A DNA stretch of 64,000 nucleotides from Hansfordia pulvinata (lineage: Eukaryota > Ascomycota > Sordariomycetes > Xylariales). The stretch is taken from contig BJKQ01000002.1 in NCBI GenBank assembly GCA_006538405.1, positions 4,216,001-4,280,000 of the forward strand. The letters are read 5' to 3'. Each line of letters begins with the position of its first letter. Position 1 is the first letter of the stretch. A program made the position numbers and the translations under genes. Shown piece after piece: positions 35,175-48,245 of this stretch. Below the pieces are notes generated by a model that saw only the letters and a list, made by a program, of their open reading frames with translations, did no database searches and was not told where the DNA came from.

Positions 35175-35721
35175 ATGTGGTGAGTCCCTTCGAGCCCTCC
35201 ACCGAACCAACAACGCGCCGCGCCCTGCCCCGACTGCCGGCTGCCGGCTAACTGCCGACGTGAAGCAAACACATCCTCAACGCCCAGGTTTCCATCCGCT
35301 CGCCCTGCTGTAAGTGTCCAGCCAACCGACGAACCTCTCCAACCATCTGCCCCGAAACCCTCCCCCCACCACCGACTGACGCAACCCCCCAAAAAACACA
35401 GGCCGCAAATGGTTCGACTGCGCGCAGTGCCACGCGGAGAAGGAGAAGCACGAGCTGCAAAAGACGCTCGAGATGGTCTTCGCCTGCAAAAAGTGCAAAA
35501 AGTGCTTCCGCAAGGACGCCCAGGAGTTCGAGGAGGCCGACGAGTACTGCCCCCACTGCGACAACCACTTCGTTCTCGACGCCCTCGAGCCCAAGGCCGC
35601 CCTCACCGTCGAGGGCGACGACGCCCGCATGGACAACAAGATGCTCAAGGACGATCGCATCCAGGCCCCCAAGCTGCGCTCCATGTTCGACCCTGAGCCC
35701 GACTCCGACAAGCTCGGCTGA
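35175..35721 (+). CDS. HOT13: CHY-type zinc-finger protein (Hot13-like)
   Basis: Three exons, 35175-35179 (5 nt, ATGTG), 35266-35309 and 35402-35721, join in phase to give 122 residues starting MCKHILNAQVSIRSPCC. Introns are 86 and 92 bp with GTGAGT and GTAAGT donors and a CTAAC branch-point-like site in intron 1. The domain runs C-K-H, CC, CAQCHAEKEKH, CKKCKKCF and CPHCDNHF, the Cys/His spacing of the CHY zinc finger. In yeast, Hot13 acts in the intermembrane space and helps keep Mia40 metal-free and oxidisable. That role is family knowledge, not visible here. The C-terminal tail (DNKMLKDDRIQAPK...DSDKLG) is typical of fungal members. The 5-nt coding part of exon 1 would be missed by most gene finders. 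Confidence 0.92.
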
Positions 35722-36209
35722 GACCTCCCTTTCCTGCATACATGCACTCTGGGACGAGGAGGGTTCAGGATCGCGAACCCAAACTGGGGGAAGGGGGGGT
35801 TGGTTAGGGAACAAGGGAACAATAATCAAAACCGCCGGAGGGGATAGAGGAGTTTGGCAGTTGTACTGGGTTGTCACGTCATGAGGAAATGAAGCGATGA
35901 GATAGCGAGGCGGGATATCAAGGCCGCAGCTCGCATTTGCAGAAACATTACACGATACCACTACACGCTGCCTCGAGCTGCGCATAGACCACTGCTTTTC
36001 AACACCACCAGAGAGACACATCCAAACACATCACATGCTCCGGCGCTGTCGACCACAGCACGAGTCACGGCCAGATGCACGCGGGCACGGTTTGTTGATC
36101 TTGATATTGTCCTTTTCACGTCATATTTAGCTGTTCCCAAGAGAGCTCTCTATTCTTTACCCTCTCGGCATGGCTATTACGGCTGATCATCCCGTCTCAC
36201 GGTATCTCT
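35722..36209. other. Convergent 3' flanks
   Basis: Lies between the CHY gene (+) and the proteasome gene (-). Noncoding, with no motif recognised. Confidence 0.6.
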
Positions 36210-37383
36210 TCATGCGTCCCTCGTGGGAAGGCTGGCTCCGCCCGCGCCCGTCGTGCGGCCAGTCTTCTTCTTGGCAGCCTCCTCTTGCTTCTCTTGCTCG
36301 ATGTTCTTGACGTAGTTCTCAATGTCCTCCACAGGCAGCATCTCGATCGTCTTGTTGGGCGCCATGATGGCAATCTCAATGTTCTTGGCTCCAGTCTGGA
36401 CGACCTCGAGCAGCGACTTGACGGCGAGCCGGATCGTGGCCTCGCGATCCATGCCCTCCTTGTAGTTGCGCTCGAGGAACTCGCGCACCGTCTTGCTCGA
36501 GCGTCCGATGGCGTTGGCTTTCCTGTGACGCGAGATGGCGCATTAGCTTGCCGTCGGCTGTGCATGGGCCTGCTAATCTGCAAGAAATGGGGCCCTGTTT
36601 GAAAAGAAAAACATCACGCAACGTGTTCTACATACCATGCTGAGTAGATGCCGCTGGGCTCGGTCTGATACAGCCTGGGGACCTGGCTGCCCTTGTCGAA
36701 GCCGACGACCATGGTGCTGATACCGAAGGGGCGGACACCGCCGCTCTGAGTGTAGCGCTGCTGTACGCCGGCAACGTACTTGGTGATGTATTCGATGGAG
36801 ACGGGGTCCTCGACAGTCAGGCGATGGGACTGGGCTTCGAGACGGGCCTTGTCGATGAGGATGCGGGCGTCGGCGTTGAGGCCGGCAAAGGCCAGGCAGA
36901 CGTGGGTGTCGACAAGGCCGATCTTGGAGGGGGTGATGCGGGTGTCTTGCAGCTTCATCGCCGATCGCTTCTCACAGCCGAGGACGACAATGTCGGATCC
37001 CTTGACGCCGACGGCGCAAGTTCCTGGGACGGGTAGGGGCGGCGGTTAGCCAGGCGGCGGAGCGGAGCGGGCGGGCGAGGAGCCCTGAGAGGGAGGAAAG
37101 GTAGTTACCTCGCTTGACAGCTTCGCCGGCATATTCGACCTGAAAGACGTGACCGTCGGGACTGGATGGGCGCGAGAGATTAGAGCATGTTCATGTTCGG
37201 GACGGGGCGGCGGATGGCGGTCGATGACGGCGTTGTTGCTCGAGGCCGGCGGCTGGGAAGAGGCGATGGAAGCGGGGGGTGACGAACCTGAAGACTGGGA
37301 AGAAGGTTAGCAGGCGATCAAACAAGCACAGAGTTTGGATGCAGCGGGGAAGTACCGGAGAGGGCTCTGTCGTATCCAGACAT
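36210..37383 (-). CDS. PRE6: 20S proteasome subunit alpha type 4
   Basis: Five exons on the minus strand (37383-37356, 37294-37288, 37161-37109, 37023-36636, 36522-36210) total 789 nt and 262 residues. Exon 2 is only 7 nt (TCTTCAG); with its neighbours it completes the conserved [17 protein letters not shown]. The alpha-subunit signature continues with [14 protein letters not shown] and [16 protein letters not shown]. The block [18 protein letters not shown] and [19 protein letters not shown] follow. Similarity to yeast Pre6 is strong throughout, including [12 protein letters not shown] and the Lys/Glu-rich C-terminus ([12 protein letters not shown]). It forms part of the outer ring of the 20S core and has no protease activity itself. 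Introns are 61, 126, 85 and 113 bp. No lesions. One oddity is Gly in VEYAGEAV where Leu or Met is usual. Confidence 0.95.
37288..37294 (-). other. PRE6: 7-nt microexon of proteasome alpha4
   Basis: The exon TCTTCAG is bounded by a CCCAG acceptor and a GTTCGT donor. Without it the conserved V-F-S triplet between ALS and PDGHVFQ is lost and the frame breaks. Confidence 0.85.
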
Positions 37384-40280
37384 GATGACGGGATGGCGGG
37401 GAGGTGGGCTGGGCGAGGTCGATGCAGGCGTGGGAAGCTGGCCGAGATGCGGTCGGTCGGGGCGAGGGAGGGGCGGGGGTGGACGAGATGCCAACGGCGA
37501 TCGCGTGGCCGAGGGTTCCTTGCTGTGGTGTCGTGCGGATGGCAAGAGTCGGATGGATGTCAAGAGTGCTGCCTCGCGAAGCTGAAGCTGTAGCTGTAGC
37601 TGGTGGAGGGGGATGAGTGCTCGTGCTGCAGATGCGCCCGACGTACTGGACCAGGACGTGAGGTAGCTGCCGCCGTGCGTAACGCTGACAGCCTGCTGTA
37701 CCGACCCCAAGCTTGCCGCCCGCCTGGATCGATAAGGCTGCCGTGGATGGCGTAAGAGCTGCGGCCGGCCAAAGTACTCCTCAAGAAAGGGTACTTGTCT
37801 CAGCCGGTGACTATGACCCAGAGCGTGTGTACTGTATACAGCTCAGCTTGCAACCCAGCTCAGGCGAGATGGGGTCAACACAGTGTTTCTGCCATACAGT
37901 GTTATACATTTAAGCACTGTACATACATCAGCGCCGATGACCCTGGCATACATGGGGTCTCTTTAATCTTGAATCGACGTCTTCAACAGCCAAAGAATCT
38001 GCATCTCATGAAGGGAGGGATGCGCCCTATCCTTCGTCATGCAAACTGAAGATAATTATGAATACTCTACGACAATGGGCTCTGCTCGCACTCAATGGCT
38101 TATGTCTGAATCTTCCCATCCTTTGGCCTCGTTTGCGGTCATCGACTCCAGAAGGACACTTTTCCTTTCGAATGTCCTAAAATACACATTCGATAAGCTT
38201 CTATAGCAGTTAGTCTTCTTCTCCTGGTGCGTTGTGAAGGTTAAAATGACTGAAACGTCGCCGCACTTAAAATGAGTTCATCTTGCGCTTGCTCAGCTAC
38301 TTCAATATAAGCAATGTTTGAGTTGTGCCTTAACTCGCTTAAGTGGTGGTATTGCCGACAACAGGACGGGATGGCTTTCACAGTATGTGAGCTCTCGATA
38401 TACTCGTGGACTCGCTCACAGCCTGACGCTGTCATGAATTCATGAGTCTTCCTCTTTGATATATCGGCCAAATTCATAGTGGGAGCCTCTAAGAACGGCT
38501 GCAGCCCCAACACTAACCATGGTTCATCCCATAAACCCTGACCATTGGCAGTGACTGAAGTGATCAGGCTCGGTTGTTCTCCCACTTATCTGCCTTAGCA
38601 CAATTGCGTGTCCTACTCTTAGATCGCGACCACTTAAGAGGAGTCGTCTATGGTATAGCAACCGCGATCAATTGCTCGAGCCAACTATGCTGGACAGCGG
38701 CCCAGAGGGCGGATGGTTGGCAGACACCAGTAGACAAAGACGGTCATGTAGCATATTAGATCCGGACATGTTCATGGCGAAAGTACGGATAAGACGAGCG
38801 CAGCTAGAACTGGGATGCTACATTCCATACAGAGCTGTCACATATGAAGACCCCTTTTGGCGGTGGTGGCTATGGGTGAAGTCTGAGAAGCCGGTAGTTG
38901 AACGTAAGCATGAAACGCGAGTGCGGTGAGGCACGAGTGCATCGAAGGATTAATAAGTGACGAGGCCGTTTATCCGGGCAAAGAAGGCCATTATCCAGTC
39001 TCCGACACGTCCCCGCAGACAACTCTTCCCATCAAACACCCTTGACATCTGCGGCTTAGTGTTCATGGTCCGGCGACAAGACCGGTGAGAGCGCCAGACT
39101 TCGCATCTCCGACTTCCGATCGCCCCTCTCGACAATGATGCTGTAGATATCCCAAAGGTCCGCTGCATCTTCATGCAAGACGCGTAACTCAACAGTCCTG
39201 GCGCTGCCGGGACGATCGCCGGGAGCGATGGTTGGGCAAGCGAGTCCGCCTCGACGGCAGTCCTGCACCGGCTGGCCGCATACTGGTAGCGCTTGGAGTT
39301 AAGAAAGGCAAGCAAGTGGGCGAATTCTCGGCTCGTGGATCTGGAGATATCCATGCCCGCTGCTGCAGAGACGTATAGTGGCCGCAGCATGGCGATCTTC
39401 AACTCGCGCCATCTCGGGCTCAGGCCGTTTAGCCGGCGATGGATGCCAACCCGGCGACTCCGGGCGTCCCCCCATCATTTCCAGATGGCGGCAGCGAGTG
39501 CGGGCGACTAGTCCATGCGTTACGCGTACCACCATGCATCAACGCCTTTTCCCAACGCGTGAAGCATTCTCCTCGCATGCAGCGCCAATAGGGAGAAAAG
39601 ATGAGGGGCTGTGAGACATGCGCAAGACGAAACGGGTGAGCTGCAAGTTGGCGTTTGCCCACCCCGGTCCCCTCGCGGGACCGAACCTCGCGCTCCAAGG
39701 GTGACGGACGTAGCAGATTGCCCATCATTTTATGAAAACGGGTCGAAATAGCGGTAAGTGCCCAGCTGCGAGTGCCCTCAAATCGCTGAATTTCTTGGTG
39801 TGGGACGCCTTCAAGCAATCTGCGACGGAGCTGCAAGCAATATGCACGCACGTACGGCAAAGATTGAGACATCTCGATCCAAGAGTGACGTTAAACTTTG
39901 CCGTAACCTTCAGCTTCGGCATGATCATCCCCAGTCCCATAAATCGAGCCAGCCAGAACAAGGTGGGCTCGTGGTCAGTTAATTCAGCAGCCTGGTGGAC
40001 ATTCGCTTGACCGATAGCGACAGGCGCAGTGGAAGCCTGTAGGCGAAGAAGCCAAGAGCAACGAACAGAAAATATCCACACCAGTCGGTTTGCAAGCGGA
40101 ACCAAGAATTCTATTCAGGTATCATACTCTGCTCCCTAATTTGAATGATTTCCACAACAAATGCTCCAACGTGCAAGCCATCATGATCCGTACATAACAC
40201 GTAATGCCTGACCTCTCGACATGATATATACTCTTTGATAGCTTGCTGCATTGCCATCACAGTCGCCCCTGTTGGCAATC
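37384..40280. other. Gene-poor block with different composition
   Basis: The first 300 bases are the C/T-rich (coding strand) leader of the proteasome gene. From about 37.8 to 40.2 kb the DNA looks more AT-rich than neighbouring intergenic DNA. It contains several overlapping short frames on both strands: 38241-38585 (-), 38672-38929 (+), 38950-39402 (-) and 39725-40105 (-). A 41-codon plus-strand frame near 38076-38200 (MGSARTQWLMSES...KYTFDKLL) looks protein-like, but I cannot assign it. A degraded gene or transposon is possible. No terminal repeats were found. Confidence 0.4.
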
Positions 40281-42218
40281 CTACAGATATTTGAGTCTGC
40301 GGGCAATCAGGAAGGCAACTAGTGAGATGGTGACCAGGCTGCCGATGATAACGTAGAACGGAATGAGCGTTTCGGCGTCCTGGAAGGGGACGTGAACGTT
40401 CATTCCGAATAGGCCGGTGATGACGTTGAGGGGCACGATGATGGAGGCCAAGAAGGTGATCTTCGTCAGACCCTCGTTGGTCTTGGTGCCTTGACTGATG
40501 CTGTCAATGGTCAACTGCGCAAGGTAGTTGCCGTGAGCGCGGGACAGGATCTTCTCAAAGTGAGACAAGTTGGTCATCATGGTGACCACGTGATCCTGGA
40601 TGTCACCCAGGTACATGCCAATGTCCATTCTGGGCGTGACCTTGTAGTTTTCGTTGCAGCGCTTGGCGAAGCCCTTCAGTACGTCTGCCTTGCCTCCTAG
40701 GATTCGCATGAGACCCATGGTGTTCTTGCGCACGAGGCCGATCCGGCGAAGGAACACCTGCATGTCGTCGGGACGGGCGATGAACACAGAGTCCTCTATG
40801 GCCTCGGTCTCATTCTCAATGCGCGAGATGGGCTTAGCAAAGCAATCGACGATGTTGTCGCTGGGAAAGGTGTTAGCCATGGAAGCTTCACTCGTCGAAA
40901 CTGAAACTGAAGTTGTATGGGACCCAGCTTACATCAATGCGTAACAGATCCAGTCGCTACTCAAAGAGACGTAGTCCTTCAGCATAGCAATCCTCTTCCT
41001 GACCTGTGAGGCATGGCCGTTGGGCTGGAAGCTGAAGCTGAGAGTTCCCTCACGGAAAACAACAACGTAGATGTTGAAAGGCTCGTAGTCCAAGCCGTCC
41101 GCGTCGTGTACAATGTTGAAGGACCGGAAGCTGGAAAAGTAGTAAGAAGGAAACAACTCGATCTTCTCGCGGGCTTCCTGGGTTGTTATATCTTCAATCG
41201 TCAAGGGGTGGACGCCAAATGCCTTGCAAATGGCCCGAACCTCTTCTTCGGTCGGCTTGTTGATGTTCAGCCACCAAACGCCGTCGATCTCGTCGCGAGG
41301 GAGGGAGAACAGGCCTCGCAAATCCTCACCAGGAAGCACCAGGTCGCCAAAGTCCGCCGCATGCACGGTGGACTCCCAGGCGGAGGAGAAGAAGCTGAAT
41401 CGGTTGGGGTCGGCAGGCTCTTTAGCCGCCACACTTTTCCGGTCCGGTTCAAGTGTCTGCAGTGCCTTCTCGTCATATAGCGAGTTGCCCGAGGGGACGT
41501 CGATTATGTCTCCGTCGTTAGTGGCCATTGGCGAGACATGGCCCCCGCCCGCGGCCTGGGACGGATAGGCCCGGGAAGGCTCGAATGCTTCCGTCTCTGC
41601 TCGCGCGGCATTTTCTGCAGCAATGAAGTTCTCGAGGTAGTCGAAGTCGATGTACAGGCGGTCCCGATGCTGCTCGTCCTGCAAGGGGAAGCAGACGTCC
41701 TCCTCGGCAGTTTTGTTTGTCGCCATACTGGCCCCGTCGTCGGCAGCCGTAAATGTGGTCGGGCGACTGCGCCCGCTCCGGTGACTGTGCGTACTCTGCT
41801 GGCTGTGGGTCGAGTGAGTCCGGGTGCGGCGCAGGCCTTCGTTGTCTCGAGACACAGAGAAGCCCCTTTCGCGGCGGCGGGCCTCCGCAAAAGCCTTGAC
41901 GGAGTTCGGGGGCGAAATGTCCCGCTCAGTCGAGTTGAAGGTCGGGCGGCGGCCGTGGTGGGGCATTGGCGATAGGCCGGGCACATTGTCGTCGTCCACA
42001 ACGGCCTCTTCAAAGTCTCTGACCCGGATCTCGAGCGGCGACAGAGGAGTCTGAGGGTCGATATGCTGGTAAGACGCATTGGCCGCCTCGAAAGTGCCCC
42101 GGCGAGGGCGATCCGACCTCTGGGCCTGCGCCGAGGTGGCTTGGTGGCGGTGGTCGTCGAGCTCGGGGACAGGGGTATCAAACCCCCGTGTGGAAAGAAC
42201 CTCCTCGTGGTCAGACAT
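40281..42218 (-). CDS. CorA-family Mg2+ transporter (Alr1/Mnr2 type)
   Basis: Two exons, 42218-40933 and 40860-40281, flank a 72-bp intron (GTAAGC...CCCAG) and encode 621 residues. Roughly the first 230 residues are low-complexity, rich in Ser/Arg/Asp, as in fungal Alr1/Mnr2 proteins. The CorA cytoplasmic domain follows (VWWLNINKPTEEEVRAICKAFGVHPLTIEDI). At the C-terminus are two membrane helices (ITFLASIIVPLNVITGLF and IPFYVIIGSLVTISLVAFL). The first is followed by the diagnostic GMN selectivity-filter motif. The family imports Mg2+ across the plasma membrane (Alr1) or releases it from the vacuole (Mnr2); I cannot tell which from sequence. The protein ends IARRLKYL. No lesions. Assignment to the CorA family is secure, to a subfamily less so. 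Confidence 0.94.
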
Positions 42219-45200
42219 TGTGACGGCGTGGGGCGCGGCTGCTGGTGTAGCAGGTTGCTTAGGGCTGTGGAGTGCACAACAAGGGGGAGACGAGTGGGAC
42301 TCGGCTTTGCTATCAGAGCTGAGAGGGGCTCAGGGAGGCCTGGGACGATTCAGTCACGGCGCGAACACCATACTGAGGGAGCGAGTGGAGGCGACAGGAG
42401 CGAGCGGGACGATGTCAGCGGAAGCGCATCCGCACAAGCGCACAGCAGCAGGCGTGGCAGCAGCACGCCGACTGCCAGGGGAGCCTTGGGGGGATCTCAG
42501 AGCCGGGAGAGGGACGAGACAATGTCTCGTGCAGCGATCGATAAGAGGGACAAAGCCGGGCAGCGATGGAGGCGGAATGGCGAGGCGAAAGAGAGGCAAA
42601 ATACCGAAAGAGGCCGGTCCAGTTAGGGGGGCTTCTTGTTGACGCCGCTGTAGACCCAGGAGATGGGGCCTAGGAGCGGACGGGCGAGGGTGAACTTGAC
42701 GATGCTGAGGCCCGCCAACTTGGTGGTGTTGCTAGAAGAGCGGCGCAAGAACCGCGGACGAGGGTCGTTGACGTGGAGGGCGGCGCGACACTGTCTCGAT
42801 TGTTGGACAGGACAGGACGAATCAGGCGGGTCGAGAAGAGCGGCGGTGGGGCGAGGGCGCGTCAAAGGCAGCGTTGGCAGGCTGAAGAGGGCGTCTTCAG
42901 AGAAGGTCAGCGGCGGCGCAGGCTTTGGTATTGGGGGGGCTCGAGACGGCGATGTGATCAAGTGAAGCCGGAAGGGTGGTGTGCGTGGGAGTGCGAGTGA
43001 GTGTGCCGAGAAATAGAGTAAAGTTGGCTGGCGGGCGAGTGATAATAAGAGTGGACGGGCTGGCAGGAATCGGAAACCGAATTTACGGAGCACTAACAGG
43101 CCGCGCTTGGTTGGCCAGGGGCCAGGGCAAAACTGGCACCGTGGCGTGGGTCTAGCGCAGATGTGTATCACTCGCAGAGTTGATTGGAACAGGGCTGGGG
43201 CCGCGCTGTGGCTTGGAAGCTTATTTCGCAACCTGCGCCGGCGGGTCAACGAATCGTGCCTACCTACCCGAAAGGCAAGGAAGCGAGGCGGATATCGGGC
43301 TCGTTACTGAGATTCGGAAAGGGGAGTCTTGGCTTGGAAACGCTGCCGGCGGTTTCGGCAGACAATCGGCAAGTGGACAGCGTGAGCTGGAAGAAGCGTG
43401 TGGCCCTCACTGTATGAGTACCAGATGGATGAGTCGGAAGGAGGGCTCTACAAGTAAAGGGTGGGTGGAAGGGGGAGCGGCGGCGAGGGCGGCGAATTTC
43501 ATCTGTCGACGAATTGTGGTGTTTACGAGTACTGAATCTACTTGAACTGGGGGGTGCTGCTACGCCGTGTGCGACTGCGACTGCGACTGGAGCCGCCTCT
43601 GCAGGGACGATCTAAAAGGTCGTACAACAAGATACCACAAGGTTGGCTCCACAGGTAAGGTACCCTACCTCATGCAATGTAAAATCATCACATAAAACTG
43701 GAAATCACAAAAAGAACCTGATGCTGGTCGCGCCTGACAAAAGTAATTGAAGGAGTCGCGGTACCAATTTGGCTGGGCAGCCACCTCGGGTTGGGCAGAC
43801 ACAGCGGGCTCTTCACGAGGAGCCCTCCGGCTCTCAGATGCGGCCACTCCGGACTCCTAATAACAGGGCCATTATCGTTCAATGTTATTTATTTCATCAC
43901 TGTGGCTTCTTTTGGAAACTACCTAGGTAAGGGGTAGGGACGGACCCATGTATGTACTCGTATCACCGTGTCCCATGGTCCCGTGTAGTCAGTGTCCGGC
44001 AAAGTAATGTCCCCACGCCTTTGCGCCGACAGCCAGGCCGTGACTACGAGTACCCGTCCGCACTTGCCGTCGGATATCGCTCGGCAAGCGGCGACAGAGG
44101 TGCCACATTGAATGCTCTGACGACACCCGACGAGGGCCCATCCACAGGTGCTTGGTAGGTACTCGTGTTCATCAAGCCAGTGCCTCCCGTTAGTCGGTTT
44201 TTGCCCCCCCCCCCTTCTCCCCTCCCACTTCCCTCTACGGTGTAGCTCAGAACACTGGGCCACCGCTGCCGTCGGCTTGCGGCACCGCAACCCGTCTCAT
44301 TTGAGCTTTTCGCCCGATCATGACGATGACGAGGGACCGGGCAGCTGTCTAAACCATGGCCAGAAATGGAACCATCCCCCGTTTCAAAGCACAGGGACTG
44401 CGCAAAAGCCCCGGACAAGAGCACCGGCATCCCGGTCCATCGCGCTGCAGGTGCAAGAGCCTGTCATGGTGCATCCCACCAACCAGCTCATCGGGATCCG
44501 TTCGCGGGCGTCAGCCGCTGAGGCCCCATGTGGTGTCCCACCTGCTGGTCTCTCTCCGATCTCGAATGTCTTGGATCTCTGCCCAACGGGAGAAGAAGAA
44601 AACCCAGGAGCCGGCCACGGCCAGTGAAAACCCTGCGCAGGTGCCCCCTCCAGCCAATCGCCCCGGCACACCGGCCAGGCCTTGCTCGACCTTAGGTGGT
44701 CAGTCGCCCGCCTCCTGCCAGCATTGCTGGCTTCCTTTGTCTCTGGCCTCTGTTGTATCTGCCACATGCTGTTGGGCCCCCGTTCTACTGCAAAGCCGGG
44801 TACTGACAACATGAGCATCAAGGATAAGCCTTGTTGCGGGACGGACGCTCATTACAGACGGCAGGGATGCGGCTGGATCTGGTGTCTCTCCTCAGCTACG
44901 GGTATCCGTACTTTCTGGCCCACTCGGAGCGCAGATTCTGTCTGTTCCATGAGTTGGATGCACCAAACTCGTCTTGTCTTTGCTCGCATGCATCGCGCAT
45001 GTGACGCGAGGGGGATGTAGAAGCGCGGATAATCGCCTGCAGAGAGGGGCGTGACCCGCACACCAATGGACACCGTGCCATCTCACTTGCTTCTGAGTCC
45101 GGAGTCTGAGGACGCCATTTTTCGATGCTGCTGATCGAAAATCGCGCTTCCGAGTTAAGCACTCCGATAGTATAGGTAGGCACACACGGACCGTGCCTCG

Positions 45201-46629
45201 ATCGGTGGTCCCAGAAACATTGCACCACTTTCTCTCTTTCTTTTTCACTTTCTCTCTTTCATCTCTCTGCAGCGCCACTTTTGCGTCTTCGTCGCCGAAT
45301 CCTCTTTCTCATGGTATCTTGGGCACATTTGCCCGCCAACTTCTGCACGAGTCGCGCGAAAGACATCGCTTGCCGAGTGCTTACGAGTACAAGCACACAG
45401 CCAAGGCCAAGCCGAATGGCTCCCACGGCGTCCAGCAGGATGCGGGGCCCCTGGATGGCGCCCGCGCCCCGTGCCCACGAGACGGCCTGATAAGCCGAGT
45501 TTGCGTACGCGTACGGCGACTCACTCAGCACAGGTTGGGCATGGCCGGACCAGTGCGTCAGCTGACATTCTGGCGAGATGGCTTGGGTTTTTCGGGAAGC
45601 GGAACAGAGCTGGTCATGCGAGTACTGGCAGGTGGTAGGTTCCAGGACGGCTGCGACCAATTCTTGCTTTGACTTGGACTGAATGCAGCCTTACGAGTGC
45701 CCCTTGCCGTCCCGAACGCCTCTGATCGCAGTGACGCAGTTGGGAGGGGCCGCCCAGAGACCCTTGCCCTGTAAGTACGGAGTACAGGGTGCCAGACGAG
45801 TTTGGAAAGGCATGGCGTACGGCACAAACCCATCGATTTTGGCACGACTACACGTACTCGTTCTGTAACCTAGTGAAATCACTTTGTCGGTGCACCGCCT
45901 ATCAAGCCATTTCGAAGATATACTGTCGAGACAGAGCACGCTTGCAGCTCACTGCATGCGGGACACCAACATTCAAGCCACTGGTTTAAGGGGAAGTGCG
46001 TCTGGTGCACAAGCCTTGCACAATCCGGGGTTGATTTGATGCAACAACAGGGGTTCAGCGTGCCTAGCACAGCTGCGAAACCCTCTCCCGGCGCCTGGCA
46101 GCTGCCCGTGTTCTAACTTTGGATCTCGGCTCCCCGCCCCGGCCGGGTGCCCCACCTGCAGCCCAGCGCTGACACTCCGTCGTCCGTAGCTGCACCCGTT
46201 CTGGAGTGCTCGTACCTCCCGCTCGTACCCGCACCGGGACGATGGCAGACCCAGGCACGACACGTAGTCCACTCCGTCCCGCGACCTGTCTTCTGCTGGC
46301 GTCGGCCGGGTCCTCACTACGAGTACAAGCGAGCGAGCACCTGTCAGTCGCAACGACAGCGCAGCTGGAGATCAGCCCGCCGAACCACAACACAATCTAC
46401 ATACCCGCGCCCCGACTCACTATTCACGGATCAACCCACCCACGAGCACGATAGCTGGCTGGCGACCTGGCCACGCATCTGCATCGACACCGATACATGC
46501 GCTTCTGAACACGCAGCCAGCACCAGCCTGCCCGCCCGCTGCCGCCCACTCGCCCACCCCACGCGACGACCCTCTCGCTGCCCCGAACCGACCCGAATCT
46601 CTTGGGAAGCTCCCGCCTGGACCGTCGAC
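42219..46629. other. Gene-poor block of about 4.4 kb
   Basis: Starts with the C/T-rich (minus strand) leader and promoter of the CorA gene. TACTCGTA/TACGAGTA occurs at 43524, 43955, 44045, 45382 and 46318. A CTTTCT repeat lies at 45230-45262. Long frames (for example 42623-43249 minus, 44148-44627 plus, 46147-46770 plus) lack recognisable domains and codon bias. The last ~200 bases are C-rich and precede the SPC1 start. Confidence 0.5.
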
Positions 46630-47311
46630 ATGGCCGAACAGATCTTGGATCAGGTTAGAGACCTGGCCGAGGGACAGATTGTTCGTTGTCCTGCTCCCCC
46701 TCATCGCCCCTCGTCAAAGTCACAGTCGCGCCGCGAAGCCCGCGACATGAAGATGTTGTGCATTGGCTGACCATGTTTCTCTCCCACAGGATTTCGAAGG
46801 CCAGAAGGTCGTCGAGTTCTTGGCCACTGCACTTCTCTGTCTCGTAGGGGTGAGTTAAATCAAATCGAGCCCCGGCACCTGCTCTGGTTCCATTGCCCAC
46901 TTCATCGCCACGGTACTGCAAAGCGAACCAACTGAAGACATGCTGCGCCCGGCCCACGTTGGCGCATACAATCCTCTTTGGACCAACCCAGTTGTCCCTT
47001 ACTCGTCTTCTGATACAAGCCGCACATTCCATTTCCTACGCTGCTATACGGCCGGCTGAATGCTGACCCTCCGTGCTTTCTCCTTGCTACAGGCAATCTC
47101 CTTCGCCGTGGGCTACTTTCTTCAGGACATTGCCCTGGCTCTCAAAGTCGGACTCGCCGGCACTGCCCTGGCCTTCCTCGTCGTGGTGCCCCCGTGGCCC
47201 TTCTTCAAGCGCCAGCCGCTCAAGTGGCTGCCCCCCGGCGGCGGATCAGCGCCTACGGCCAATACGCAACAGAACATTGTTATCGACGAAAAGATGTTTG
47301 CGCAGCAATGA
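46630..47311 (+). CDS. SPC1: Signal peptidase complex subunit 1 (12 kDa)
   Basis: Three exons (46630-46680, 46790-46849, 47093-47311) join at codon boundaries, with introns of 109 and 243 bp, and give 109 residues. The N-terminus MAEQILDQVRDLAEGQIDFEG leads into two membrane helices (VVEFLATALLCLVG...FAVGYFLQDIALAL and VGLAGTALAFLVVV). The family motif VVPPWPFFKR follows, with a short cytosolic tail. SPC12/SPC1 is a non-catalytic ER membrane subunit that helps the signal peptidase distinguish signal peptides from membrane anchors. Length and topology match the family. It is convergent with RBX1, with 373 bp between the stops. Confidence 0.95.
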
Positions 47312-47684
47312 TCGCAGTGCGCCCATAATGCACGGGAAGGGCTGGATCGGAGGCTTTCAGAAGGTAGAAAGGTTGTCTTGTCATCAGTCATAAGTTTGGG
47401 CATTAAAAGGCCTTGGCTAGGTCCCAGGCGAGATGGTCTGGTCTGGTCTGGTCTACCCGTTCCCAGTGGCTCTCCAACACGAATGCAAAGCCGTATTCCA
47501 TATTCCGGGAGTGTAAAGAGAGAAACGCTAGGTCATCCGAAAAGCAAGCCACCTCCACGATTCAGGTTGTCCCCGTGCCGTCTTCCCTCACAATCCTTCG
47601 TCGTGGTTCCCTGTGGTCTGCATGCTTCTTATCGTAGAAGAATTCATCGGATGCCGCTCTTGAACTAAGGACGCCATGCGATCT
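47312..47684. other. Convergent 3' flanks of SPC1 and RBX1
   Basis: Noncoding. A TGGTCTGGTCTGGTCT short tandem lies at 47431-47452. Confidence 0.6.
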
Positions 47685-48245
<561 letters not shown>

